From contig QWRL01000014.1 of NCBI GenBank assembly GCA_003670425.1, positions 1-23,452 on the forward strand: DNA of 23,452 bases, given 5' to 3'. Position 1 is the first letter of the stretch; every line of letters begins with the position of its first letter. A program made the translations under genes and the position numbers. This document shows, one piece after another, positions 14,781 to 22,266 of the stretch. The stretch comes from Chloroflexota bacterium (lineage in GTDB: Bacteria; Chloroflexota; Anaerolineae; Anaerolineales; UBA11657). The notes beneath the pieces are model-generated. The model saw only the letters and a list, made by a program, of their open reading frames with translations. It was not told the origin of the DNA and did no database searches.

Positions 14781-15836
14781 TTATTCCATTAACCAGCAGG
14801 CGTGCGCCGGAAAGCTGAGCTCCACTTGCGCATCCACCGCCGGCAGCACCAGCTTGCGCTCGTTGAACAAATCTACAGACAACTCCACCGCCCCCACGCG
14901 CACGCGCAGCCGCACCACATTCCCCAAAAAGTTCACGCTCAGCACGCGCCCCGTTAGCCGGTTGCCGCCCGCACCGGACAGCACAAGTTCCTCCGGCCGG
15001 ATTGCCAGGCGCGCTGTGCCATTCTGGTTTGCCGGCGCAGCCTGGCTGCTGGCAAGCGGCGTGCCCTCAAACATGCAGGCGCCGGTTGCCGCATCGGTAA
15101 CCTGCACCGGCAGCAGATTCAAATGCCCGACAAATGACGCAGTGAACGCCGTGCGCGGGTAGTTGTAGATTTCAAACGGCGTACCCACCTGCTCGATGCG
15201 CCCCACATTCATCACCACAATGCGGTCAGAGAGCGAGAGCGCCTCTTCCTGGTCATGCGTGACGTAGATTGTGGTCAGCTTGAGTTCCTGCTGGATGCGC
15301 CGGATTTCGGCGCGCAGCTCAACGCGGATCTTTGCATCCAGCGCCGAGAGCGGCTCATCCAGCAGCAACAACTGCGGCTGCACTGCAAGCGCACGCGCAA
15401 GCGCCACGCGCTGCTGCTGCCCGCCCGATAGCTGGTGCGGATAGCGGCGCCCGTAGTCCGGCAGCCGGATCAATTCCAGCATCTCCGCCACACGCGCCTG
15501 CACCACTGTTGCAGGCTGTGCAGCCACGCGCAGCCCGAAGCCCACATTTTCGGCAACCGTCATGTTGGGAAACAGCGCATAAGACTGAAACACCATGCCG
15601 ATATTGCGCCGGTTCGCAGCCACGCTACTCACATCAACACCGTTGATATGCACACTGCCGGAAGTGGGCTGCTCAAAACCTGCCACCACCCGCAGCGTGG
15701 TGGTTTTACCGCACCCGCTGGGGCCGAGAAACGAAATGAACTCTCCGCGCTCGATGCTCAAGCTGAAGTCATCAACTGCCGCACCGGCTCCCTGCCCGAA
15801 CAGTTTGGTAACGCCGCTAATTTCAAGAAATGCCAT
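14781..15836 (-). CDS. ABC transporter ATP-binding protein (probable aminophosphonate importer)
   Basis: A 351-residue importer ATPase: Walker A GPSGCGKTT (38-46), Q-loop MVFQSYALFP, signature LSGGQQQRVALARAL, Walker B LLLLDEPLSALD and switch THD. A C-terminal TOBE-like regulatory domain of about 110 residues follows, as in the MalK/PotA/FbpC group. The ATG at 15836 gives the family N-terminus (AFLEISGVTKLFG) and has a GGAG Shine-Dalgarno; the 28 codons upstream overlap the permease gene. It lies 14 bp after the second permease gene. Sequence alone cannot separate PhnT-like from polyamine or iron ATPases; the next-door phnW and phnX make 2-aminoethylphosphonate the best substrate guess. Confidence 0.92.
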   Translation of the reverse strand: MAFLEISGVTKLFGQGAGAAVDDFSLSIERGEFISFLGPSGCGKTTTLRVVAGFEQPTSGSVHINGVDVSSVAANRRNIGMVFQSYALFPNMTVAENVGFGLRVAAQPATVVQARVAEMLELIRLPDYGRRYPHQLSGGQQQRVALARALAVQPQLLLLDEPLSALDAKIRVELRAEIRRIQQELKLTTIYVTHDQEEALSLSDRIVVMNVGRIEQVGTPFEIYNYPRTAFTASFVGHLNLLPVQVTDAATGACMFEGTPLASSQAAPANQNGTARLAIRPEELVLSGAGGNRLTGRVLSVNFLGNVVRLRVRVGAVELSVDLFNERKLVLPAVDAQVELSFPAHACWLME

Positions 15837-15850
15837 AGTACTCCGCCAGC

Positions 15851-16645
15851 TTAGCGGCCGATGGGCTGCAAACGCACATCGCCCCGGCTCACCAGTTGAA
15901 TAATTCCCAAACAAATCCAAGTGAGCCCAAAGCTTAAAATTCCAAGCGCGGCTGGCTCATAAGCCTTGCCGCCGCCCACCACCACCATGTAGGGGCCCAG
16001 CGCCGGGCGCACCAAAAAGTCCGCCAAAATCAACTCCCCCACAACTGTCGCAAATGTGATCAGCGAGCCGCTTAAAATGGCGACCCGCAAGTTAGGCAAA
16101 ATGACGCTCAACAAAATCCGCAGCCAGCCGGCGCCCAGGCTTTGGGCAGCCTCGGTCAGAGTGCGCACATCAATGGCGCGCATGCCCACATCCACCGCCC
16201 GAAACATAAACGGCATCGATAAAATAACATAACCGGCTGTAATTAGAATATCCGTTGTGAACTCTGTTTGCGTCATGCGAAACGGCGGACGGCTAAAGGT
16301 GCGAATGAGCCCGAACACGAGCACAATTACCGGGATGATGAAAGGCAGCAGGGTTAGCAGCTCAACCACCGGCCGCAGGCGCGGCAACTTGAGGTGTATC
16401 CAGTATGTGGTGGGCACAAACAGCATAATGCTCACAATCACGGTGATCACGCCCATGGTTGCAGAATAGCGAAAGCTCTGCAAAAATTTTGGGTCGGCAA
16501 AAACTTTCTCGTACGCCAGAAAACTGATCTGGCCGCGCTTCATGCGCAGTGAAAAGTCAAAAGTGCCATATAGCGGCACAAAAAAATAGAGCGTGCCAAT
16601 GGTTATCCACAGCCACGTCCACGGATTAAATCTGCTTTGGCTCAT
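15851..16645 (-). CDS. ABC transporter permease, second (PhnV/PotC-like)
   Basis: A 264-residue inner-membrane permease with about six membrane segments and an EAA cytoplasmic loop, EAAQSLGAGWLRILLSVILPNL, which docks the ATPase. Short length and the WLWITIGTLYFFVPLYGTFDFSL start are those of the second permease (PotC/PhnV type) of polyamine/phosphonate/iron importers. The start overlaps the upstream permease stop as ATGA, so the two are translationally coupled and made in equal amounts. Followed by the ATPase gene after 14 bp. Substrate assigned by context only. Confidence 0.9.
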   Translation of the reverse strand: MSQSRFNPWTWLWITIGTLYFFVPLYGTFDFSLRMKRGQISFLAYEKVFADPKFLQSFRYSATMGVITVIVSIMLFVPTTYWIHLKLPRLRPVVELLTLLPFIIPVIVLVFGLIRTFSRPPFRMTQTEFTTDILITAGYVILSMPFMFRAVDVGMRAIDVRTLTEAAQSLGAGWLRILLSVILPNLRVAILSGSLITFATVVGELILADFLVRPALGPYMVVVGGGKAYEPAALGILSFGLTWICLGIIQLVSRGDVRLQPIGR

Positions 16646-17577
16646 CGCTTAAGCCAGCGGGAGCTTCGCCGTTCCAGTAGCGTGTAAAACGCAATGCACA
16701 CCGCCATGACCACAACCATGCCCAGCGCCAGCGCATAACCAAGATTGGTATTGCCCAGCACATCGCCGCGAATTTGCTGCCCGATGACAATGGTAACGAG
16801 CAGAATGCTGCCCCCGGTAAGTGCCTGAGCGGTGGCGTACGCACCAAATGCGCTGCCAAACAGCAGCAACATTGCACCCAAAATTGACGGCAGCAATACC
16901 GGGAAACCAATATGGCGCCAGTACTGCCACGGGGTGGCACCGAGATTTTCAGCGGCTTCGCGCCACTCACGCTTCAAGCCCTCAATGGCCGGTGTAATCA
17001 CAAGCACCATTAGCGGAAATTGAAAATATGTGTACGTGACTGCCAGCCCGACGGTGCCGTAAAGGTTAAAGCCCGCTTCGTACGGATCCAGCGGGCACAC
17101 CTTGCTTGCATCGGCAGCTGTGTAGCAAATGCTCTTGAGAATTGCGGTGACAAACCCGGTGCGGCCCATGGTGGCAATGAACGCAAACGCCAGCGGCACA
17201 CCGCCAAAATTGGCAGCCAAGCCGGAAAAAGTCAGCAGCATGTTGCGCACCCAACGCGGTGCCGCACCCATGGTGATTGCATAGGCCACGAAGAAACCCA
17301 ACACCCCGCCGCTCACAGAAGTAATCAAGCTCACCTCAAGGCTGGTTCTATAAGCCTTGAGGATATAGGGGGAGAAAAGTTCTTGAATATTTACAAGCGT
17401 GAAGTGTCCCTTCGCATCTTGGAACGCGCCTGCAAATAAATTTGTGGCCGGAAAGATCAGGAACGCAATGATGAAGGCAAAAAAGGGCAGTACGCCAAGG
17501 TACGTCCACATGGACGCAAGCGCAACGGCAGCCCGCGGCTGCGCCCCAGTAAACCGGGAGCCAGCAATTTCAGACAT
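16642..17577 (-). CDS. ABC transporter permease, first (PhnU/PotB-like)
   Basis: A 311-residue inner-membrane permease with about six membrane segments. The EAA loop EAAENLGATPWQYWRHIGFPVLLPSI lies near residue 220. A periplasmic insertion of about 25 residues with two cysteines (SICYTAADASKVCPLDPYEAG) lies between membrane segments and is unusual; it might carry a disulfide. This partner and the following shorter permease form the heterodimeric pore. The ATG at 17577 has no Shine-Dalgarno. A 179-bp gap with a stem-loop and a TATAAT separates it from the binding-protein gene, so it may be expressed at a lower level or from its own promoter. Confidence 0.9.
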   Translation of the reverse strand: MSEIAGSRFTGAQPRAAVALASMWTYLGVLPFFAFIIAFLIFPATNLFAGAFQDAKGHFTLVNIQELFSPYILKAYRTSLEVSLITSVSGGVLGFFVAYAITMGAAPRWVRNMLLTFSGLAANFGGVPLAFAFIATMGRTGFVTAILKSICYTAADASKVCPLDPYEAGFNLYGTVGLAVTYTYFQFPLMVLVITPAIEGLKREWREAAENLGATPWQYWRHIGFPVLLPSILGAMLLLFGSAFGAYATAQALTGGSILLVTIVIGQQIRGDVLGNTNLGYALALGMVVVMAVCIAFYTLLERRSSRWLKR

Positions 17578-17647
17578 GCACTAACTGGTGCCGAACCCAG
17601 CTCATTGAACCACTCAAAGCGCAGCGGCGAGCATTCATCGGAGTGGC

Positions 17648-17653
17648 ATTATA
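17648..17653 (-). promoter_or_regulatory. Possible internal promoter (-10) for the permease genes
   Basis: A perfect TATAAT on the minus strand lies 71 bp upstream of the first permease ATG and downstream of the intercistronic hairpin. The -35 region at 16-18 bp spacing (TGCAGG) is poor. It could give permease and ATPase expression independent of the binding-protein transcript. Confidence 0.4.
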
Positions 17654-17702
17654 ACTGGCGGCTGGCGGACCCTGCACGGATGGGGCCTTAGCCGGAAAAG
17701 AA

Positions 17703-17731
17703 TACGGCCCGGCAAAAGTTGCCGGGCCGTA
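17703..17731 (-). terminator. Intercistronic hairpin after the binding-protein gene
   Basis: A perfect 13-bp GC-rich inverted repeat (17703-17715 with 17719-17731, 3-nt loop) starts 26 bp after the stop codon of the binding-protein gene. On the minus strand it is followed by ATTCTTTTCC, a weak U-rich tail. Such hairpins commonly act as partial terminators or 3' stabilisers so that binding protein is made in excess over permeases. Confidence 0.75.
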
Positions 17732-17756
17732 CTTCAACAATTTTGAACGAGAGAGT

Positions 17757-18995
17757 CTACGGGGCCTTTTTGATGTCAAGGCCAACCACAGTGTCCCATT
17801 TCTCCTTGATGTTGGCGCGCGCAGCCTTAAGCTGCGGACCACTTGGAACGACAGAGGTTTCGATAATTTTAGGATCGGGCAGCTTGCTCTTGATGTCGTC
17901 CGGCACAACATTGCGGCTGAGCATGTCTGCCAGGCGCGACGGTGTGCAGTAGCCCTTCATCCAGGTCAGCTGGCCCTCATCAGAAAAAAGGTACTCTTGC
18001 CATAAGCGCGCCGCTGCGGGATGCGGTGCATAGGCACTGATACCCTGCAGATAGTAGCCGCCCCAGTTCACAGATGATGGATAGACAATCTCCAGCGGGG
18101 GGTTGCCCGCAAAGGTGTCCGCATTGGCAAGCGCGAGGTAGTTCCACTGGAAGGTAATGGGTGTTTCACCCTTTGCAATTGTGCCACTGCCCGCAATCAG
18201 CGGCAGCAAATTGCCGGAGGCGTTTAGCTGCTTGAAGAACTCAAGACCGGCAGTGGTGTCATCCAGCGAGCCACCGCTAGCCATACCAGCAGCAAACACA
18301 CTTTGCGCAGCCTGATTGGAAGCGCGCGGATCACCAGCCAGCGCAACCTGCCCCTTGTACTTGGGATCCAGCAGATCAGCCCAGTCTTTCGGCACCTCTT
18401 TCACAATATCGGTATTCACTTCAAAAACCATCACACCGTTGTAGTCCACAACATAGTAGCCATCTGGGTCCTTGTCGCCCACAATCGAATCCCACGTGGC
18501 AACTTTATAGGCAGCGACAAGACCTTCCTCTTTCGAAGTAGGACCGTAAGCCGGGCCGACGTCGATTACATCCGGAGCCTGCGGGCCCTTGTTGTCCTTG
18601 TTGTCTTTGATGGCCTGAATCTCGTCCGCAGAACCACCATCTGGGTTGAGTGAATTAACCTTGATACCGTACTTGGCAGAGAAGGTATCAATCATCTCGC
18701 CATAGTTGCACCAGTCGCGGGGCAGCGTGATGACATTCAGGACACCCTCAACCTGCGCCGCAGCCACAAGGTCATCCATATTGCCTGCGGATGTGGCAAC
18801 GTTCCAGTCCACTGCCACTGCCGGCACAAACGGTACATCTGTCGCGGGCACAGCCGGAACCTTGGTTGGTTCTGGCGCGGCTACAACCGGCGCAGGGGCG
18901 GGCGCCGGTGCAGGCGCTGCACATGCGCTCAAGACCAATGCGCTGACAAGATAAATCGCACCGGCAACTTGCATAGTTTTGTTTTTGGTTTGCAT
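17757..18995 (-). CDS. ABC transporter substrate-binding lipoprotein (probable phosphonate)
   Basis: The 412-residue product has a lipoprotein signal peptide with lipobox LSAC (C25), then an Ala/Pro-rich stretch (residues 26-50) as membrane spacer, and a family-1/6 extracellular solute-binding domain: VEGVLNVITLPRDWCNYGEMIDTFSAKYGIKVN near residue 90, IDVGPAYGPT and the C-terminal GYYLQGISAYAPHPAAARLWQEYLFSDEGQ. This is the shape of binding proteins for polyamines, iron or phosphonates. The ATG at 18995 is preceded by AAAGGAGAGG, a good Shine-Dalgarno; the upstream ATG at 19037 has none, so 18995 is used. It is the first gene of the ABC set, 444 bp from phnX, behind a regulatory region rich in signals. 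Context makes 2-aminoethylphosphonate the likely ligand. Confidence 0.9.
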   Translation of the reverse strand: MQTKNKTMQVAGAIYLVSALVLSACAAPAPAPAPAPVVAAPEPTKVPAVPATDVPFVPAVAVDWNVATSAGNMDDLVAAAQVEGVLNVITLPRDWCNYGEMIDTFSAKYGIKVNSLNPDGGSADEIQAIKDNKDNKGPQAPDVIDVGPAYGPTSKEEGLVAAYKVATWDSIVGDKDPDGYYVVDYNGVMVFEVNTDIVKEVPKDWADLLDPKYKGQVALAGDPRASNQAAQSVFAAGMASGGSLDDTTAGLEFFKQLNASGNLLPLIAGSGTIAKGETPITFQWNYLALANADTFAGNPPLEIVYPSSVNWGGYYLQGISAYAPHPAAARLWQEYLFSDEGQLTWMKGYCTPSRLADMLSRNVVPDDIKSKLPDPKIIETSVVPSGPQLKAARANIKEKWDTVVGLDIKKAP

Positions 18996-19101
18996 TTCCT
19001 CTCCTTTGGTAATAACTATATTTCTTTTCGCGGTCACAATTAAGCAGACTGGTTTGATGAACCTAATAGACGCTGCCTCCTACGTAATTCACACTCACAC
19101 A

Positions 19102-19107
19102 ATCATA
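19102..19107 (-). promoter_or_regulatory. -10 element of the proximal binding-protein promoter
   Basis: TATGAT on the minus strand, 107 bp upstream of the ATG at 18995. The matching -35 (TTTCGG) is poor, which is typical of activator-dependent promoters. The dyad at 19113-19127 and the hexamer array at 19131-19167 lie just upstream of it. Confidence 0.45.
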
Positions 19108-19112
19108 TTGCC

Positions 19113-19127
19113 CGGTACACTGCACCG
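19113..19127. promoter_or_regulatory. 15-bp dyad, candidate operator
   Basis: CGGTACACTGCACCG is a palindrome with one mismatched pair and a central base (CGGTnCAnTGnACCG). It occupies the spacer between the TATGAT and the upstream hexamer array, a natural place for repression or modulation. The regulator is not identifiable; no regulator gene lies in the window. Confidence 0.45.
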
Positions 19128-19130
19128 AAA

Positions 19131-19167
19131 TAAAATCTGATTAAACTGCGATTAAGTTATTTTGACC
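19131..19167. promoter_or_regulatory. PHO-box-like hexamer array
   Basis: Hexamers TAAAAT (19131), TTAAAC (19141), TTAAGT (19152) and TTGACC (19162) follow one another with 10-11 bp period; GATTAA is repeated exactly 11 bp apart (19139 and 19150). PhoB/PhoP-family response regulators bind such direct repeats on one helix face, and the array stands upstream of a promoter lacking a -35. Binding is inferred, not shown. Confidence 0.35.
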
Positions 19168-19257
19168 CTTCTACAACAGTTGCACTACATCAATCCGCCC
19201 GCCAAATCGCCAATCGCACGCGCCAGTAAGGATCGTCCGGGCTCCAAGCCCGCGCGC

Positions 19258-19286
19258 ACTATAGCACACCCGTCCCGCTCCCTTAA
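19258..19286 (-). promoter_or_regulatory. Distal extended -10 promoter of the binding-protein gene
   Basis: On the minus strand TATAGT (19258-19263) preceded by TGC, with TTAAGG (19281-19286) 17 bp upstream as a weak -35. Predicted start near 19252, which would place a CGGGCT/AGCCCG hairpin at the very 5' end of a leader of about 255 nt. Confidence 0.5.
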
Positions 19287-19439
19287 GTCTAATACACCAG
19301 CAGCCCGGCAGCAGCCGGGCCAAAGCCGATACCCTCAGAACACGCCCCAACGCACCCGCAAGGTCAGCTCAATTCCAATCAATTACTCTCTCAAATTCCC
19401 GCTTCTCAGAAGCCGACTGCCGCCCGCGGGCTTGCCGTG

Positions 19440-20270
19440 CTACGGACGCTCGCCCCGCCGCAGGCGCGCATTAATGTCATCCAACACGGCGGGCACATCC
19501 CAAATGCCGTCCACCACATAGTGGGCGCCGCACTGCGCCATGCGGTCATAGGCCCGGTCCAGCTTGCGCTTGAGTTCCGCGGCTGGCGCCTTTTTAACTT
19601 CAGCATGATTCATTCCAACTTCATTGCCCGTCAGTGCAAGACCAATTGTCCACATATTGCAATTGAGGCCCTCTTCGATTCCAGGCAGCGTGTCATCAAC
19701 TTTCACCATCGCCTCCATCGGGAAGATGCCCAGGTTCATTGCATTTTGCACGCACATCCAAGGTGCCGGCCGGCCGGCCGGCACATCGGTTGCACATACG
19801 GTGGAGTCGGGTTCGTAGTTGCGCTGCTTGGCCTCGTGCAGCAAGAGCTTCATCATCTCGCCGGTGTAGCCGGTGGTGGAGCCGATCTTCAGCCCACGCT
19901 TGCGAAAATCCGCAACGGCCTCAAGCGTTCCGGGTATCAGGTCCGCATAGTCCGCGAGGCATGCCAGCTGCAGCGGAATAAATTCCTGGAACATGCCCTC
20001 AATGTCTTCCTCGTTGGGCTGCCGGCCAAGCGCAGCCTGCCAGCGCTGGTTTACTTCCGGCAGCTGTGAAATCTTGCGAATGTGCACCTTCTTGTGCGCA
20101 CCCATGGGCACGCGCGCCTCTTCCACTGCAATCGGCACACCCTTGCGCCGATATACCTCAACGAAGACAGTGGCTGGTGCAAAACAGCCATAGTCCATGG
20201 TTGTCCCGGCCCAGTCCAGCAGGATGCCCTTGAGCGGTCCCCGATACTGGCGTTGAAAGAAGAATTCCAT
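19440..20270 (-). CDS. phnX: Phosphonoacetaldehyde hydrolase (phosphonatase)
   Basis: PhnX cleaves the C-P bond of phosphonoacetaldehyde to acetaldehyde and phosphate through a Schiff base. The 276-residue product has the HAD nucleophile in LLDWAGTTMDYG (D19), with the Trp-Ala-Gly-Thr signature special to phosphonatase, and the Schiff-base lysine in PMGAHKKVHIR (K60 aligns with the known K53 of the Bacillus enzyme). VPAGRPAPWMCVQNAMNLG and KVDDTLPGIEEGLNCNMWTIGL complete the HAD core. ATG at 20270 has an AGGAG Shine-Dalgarno. It is 85 bp downstream of phnW on the same strand; together they convert 2-aminoethylphosphonate to acetaldehyde and Pi. All key residues are intact. Confidence 0.97.
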   Translation of the reverse strand: MEFFFQRQYRGPLKGILLDWAGTTMDYGCFAPATVFVEVYRRKGVPIAVEEARVPMGAHKKVHIRKISQLPEVNQRWQAALGRQPNEEDIEGMFQEFIPLQLACLADYADLIPGTLEAVADFRKRGLKIGSTTGYTGEMMKLLLHEAKQRNYEPDSTVCATDVPAGRPAPWMCVQNAMNLGIFPMEAMVKVDDTLPGIEEGLNCNMWTIGLALTGNEVGMNHAEVKKAPAAELKRKLDRAYDRMAQCGAHYVVDGIWDVPAVLDDINARLRRGERP

Positions 20271-20306
20271 TTTGTAAGCTCCTAAAGATTATTTGGCAGG
20301 AAATTT

Positions 20307-20318
20307 ATCAGCGCTGAT
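20307..20318. repeat. 12-bp perfect palindrome between phnW and phnX
   Basis: ATCAGCGCTGAT is a perfect 12-bp palindrome in the 85-bp gap between phnW and phnX; AGCGCT recurs 20 bp further on (GCATTAGCGCTGCAG). It may be an operator or just a short stem; too short to decide. Confidence 0.35.
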
Positions 20319-20355
20319 GCCCGAGCGCATTAGCGCTGCAGACTTTACACCCTTG

Positions 20356-21486
20356 CTACAGCTCAAACCCCATCTCAATTTTAGCCTCTCGAATGGCGGA
20401 TAGCAGCGCAGTGAAATCCGCCGGGAACAGACGCCCAATGCACCCGATGCGAAAGCAGTCCGCATTGCTCACCTTCCCAGGATAGATGACAAAACCTTTT
20501 TCGCTCAGGCGTGAGTAAAAATCCTCAAACTCGAAGCGCGGATGTTCCGGGAATTTAAACGAAACAATGATATGCCCCTGATCCTGCGGCTGCAGGTATT
20601 CCTTAAAGCCCAGAGTGCGCATGCCAGAAACTAGCGTCTGATAATTTTTGGCGTAGCGCTGCGCACGCGCAATCACGCCGCCTTCAGCTGCCAGCTCATC
20701 CAACGCCTGATGAAATGCAAGCAGCGCATGCGTGGGAGGCGTAAATCGAAACTGGCCATTGGCCTCCAGCGCCTTCCACTGCCCGAACACATCCAGGCTC
20801 AAGCTGCGCGCCCGTTGGTCGCATTCCATAAGCGCTGCCCGGCTGGCAATGATCAGGCCAAAGCCCGGCACGCCCTCAATGCATTTGTTGGCCGAAGAAA
20901 CCAGAAAATCGATGCCGGTCTTTTCCGGGTCGATCGGCATGCCGCCCAAACTGCTCATCGCATCCACAATCAATCGCCGTTTGTGGCGCTTCACTACGGC
21001 GCCAATTTCATCAATCGGGTTGATCATGCCGGTGGTGGTCTCAGAGTGCACAAGTGCCACGTGCGTCAGCGCCGCATCCTGCAGCAGCGCAGCTTCCACA
21101 TCAGCCGCAGTGGGCTTGCCATCTTCCGGGTAGACGAGCGGGGTTGCATCAATTTTGTGGACCTTGGCAATCTGGATGATGCGCTGGCCATAGGCGCCGT
21201 TGCTGATGGCCAGCAGTTTTCCGGCGGCAGGCACGGCGGACGAGATGACAGCCTCCACACTAAAAGTGCCACTGCCCTGAATGATTACGCATTCATAGTC
21301 CGGCGCGGCCACGCCGCAAATAGCCAGCACGCGCTGGCGTACATCTTTGACGAGGTTCACAAAGGCAACATCGCGCGAGCCAAGATCACGCAGCATGGCC
21401 TGCTTCACAGTGCGGCTGGTAGTGAGCGGGCCGGGCGTGAATAATGGCTTGTCGTTGGCGGAAGTAATGTAGTTGCTGTGTTCCAT
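20356..21486 (-). CDS. phnW: 2-aminoethylphosphonate--pyruvate transaminase
   Basis: PhnW is a PLP class V aminotransferase that converts 2-aminoethylphosphonate and pyruvate to phosphonoacetaldehyde and alanine. The 376-residue product starts LFTPGPLTTSRTVKQAMLRDLGSRD, the family signature, has VIIQGSGTFSVEAV (70-80), HSETTTGMINPI, the PLP-ring Asp D175 (LIVDAMSSLGG) and the Schiff-base lysine K201 (SSANKCIEGVPGFG). The C-terminus has FVIYPGKVSNADCFRIGCIGRL. The ATG at 21486 is preferred over the GTG at 21513, which would add nine unconserved residues and lie inside the operator palindrome. No Shine-Dalgarno is seen. It is upstream of phnX in the same direction. Full-length and intact. Confidence 0.97.
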   Translation of the reverse strand: MEHSNYITSANDKPLFTPGPLTTSRTVKQAMLRDLGSRDVAFVNLVKDVRQRVLAICGVAAPDYECVIIQGSGTFSVEAVISSAVPAAGKLLAISNGAYGQRIIQIAKVHKIDATPLVYPEDGKPTAADVEAALLQDAALTHVALVHSETTTGMINPIDEIGAVVKRHKRRLIVDAMSSLGGMPIDPEKTGIDFLVSSANKCIEGVPGFGLIIASRAALMECDQRARSLSLDVFGQWKALEANGQFRFTPPTHALLAFHQALDELAAEGGVIARAQRYAKNYQTLVSGMRTLGFKEYLQPQDQGHIIVSFKFPEHPRFEFEDFYSRLSEKGFVIYPGKVSNADCFRIGCIGRLFPADFTALLSAIREAKIEMGFEL

Positions 21487-21516
21487 ATTATTGGGCGTGG
21501 CAGCGCCGGCCACTCA

Positions 21517-21534
21517 CGGTTAAACGTTTAACCG
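21517..21534. promoter_or_regulatory. 18-bp perfect palindrome, LacI-family-type operator of phnW
   Basis: CGGTTAAACGTTTAACCG is a perfect palindrome with the AAACGTTT core typical of LacI/GalR-family operators. It lies 31-48 bp upstream of the phnW ATG and overlaps the -10 region of a possible promoter (TTGGCC at 21552-21557, 17 bp before TTAAAC on the minus strand). A repressor bound here would block phnWX transcription. The regulator is not in this window. Confidence 0.7.
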
Positions 21535-21636
21535 GCAGAGTGGCATATGGCCAACTTAAATTTACCACTGCTTGATGCGCGAACGCAAAACAAAACATAA
21601 TTGACCGGTTGCCCAATGCAGCGCAAGCGTGCAAGC

Positions 21637-22266
21637 TTAAGTGCGCTTTACCACCACGTCCGCAATCGCATTGGCCGCCTGATCGCCGCGGTCAGCCGCA
21701 TTCGACAGGTGGCGGTAGATCTCGCGCAGCTTAAGCATGCCAACCACATGCTCCACGTCACGCGGGTTTGCAAACAAGTCTGCGACGGCCTCGCGGTACA
21801 CGCGCTCCACGCGGTTTTCCAGCGCTTTGGCCCGCATGGCATGCTCATTGGCAACGCCGGGCCGTTCCTGCAGCAGCTTCACGGCGCGATGCACTTCCGC
21901 GCCGGCCTCCACCAGCAGCGAGCACATGCGCTGCAAAAAGGCATTAGGCGAAACGCCCAGCAGCACCATCTCGTCCACAGTTGTGTCCGCATAGTCCACC
22001 ATGTCGTCGATTGCGCGCGAGAGCGCAAACACATCCTCGCGGTCAAATGGCGTTATGAAGTTTCGGTTGAGTTCCTCAATCAGCACCCGGCGCACCTCGT
22101 CCGCCTCCTCCTCCACATGATGCAGCTCGTCCGCCACCGCCGGCAGCGGCTCGCGCATGTATTGCTGCAGCAGCAGCAGTCCGCGCTGCGTCAGGTCAGC
22201 CTGGCGCACAAGCAGTTCAACAATTTGCGCCGGCTCTCTGCGGCGCCAAAACATCCACTTCATCAC
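21637..22266 (-). CDS. DUF47/PhoU-like partner of Pit transporter
   Basis: The 209-residue product is mostly alpha-helical with the DUF47 pattern: long paired helices, EEEADEVRRVLIEELNRNFITPFDREDVFALSRAIDDMVDYAD (about 51-93; the E-x-E-x-D and DREDxxxLxxxxDDxxDYAD motifs bind metal in PhoU-like proteins) and RVYREAVADLFANP...EIYRHLSNAADRGDQAANAIADVVVK. Proteins of this family are nearly always encoded with Pit phosphate transporters and are thought to gate or tune them. Here the start overlaps the Pit stop as ATGA, confirming coupling. It ends about 150 bp before phnW and so could be part of a larger phosphate/phosphonate unit. Function as a regulator is inferred from family knowledge. Confidence 0.93.
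   Translation of the reverse strand: MMKWMFWRRREPAQIVELLVRQADLTQRGLLLLQQYMREPLPAVADELHHVEEEADEVRRVLIEELNRNFITPFDREDVFALSRAIDDMVDYADTTVDEMVLLGVSPNAFLQRMCSLLVEAGAEVHRAVKLLQERPGVANEHAMRAKALENRVERVYREAVADLFANPRDVEHVVGMLKLREIYRHLSNAADRGDQAANAIADVVVKRT

Larger units (their letters stand above)
18996..19439 (-). promoter_or_regulatory. Long regulatory region upstream of the binding-protein gene
   Basis: This 444-bp stretch between phnX and the binding-protein gene holds no credible gene on either strand. From phnX towards the binding-protein gene it contains a GC hairpin GCCCGGC/GCCGGGC (19303-19320), an extended -10 promoter (19258-19286), a hairpin CGGGCT/AGCCCG (19238-19252), a TTAA-type hexamer array (19131-19167), a 15-bp dyad (19113-19127), a second -10 TATGAT (19102-19107) and the Shine-Dalgarno. 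No T-tract terminator is evident behind phnX. Confidence 0.7.

Noticed and set aside
19763..19784. A 22-bp perfect palindrome of CCGG repeats inside phnX.
   Set aside because: It encodes the conserved VPAGRPAP motif of phosphonatase using GC-rich codons, so protein constraint and composition explain it; no reason to call it an operator or mobile-element end.
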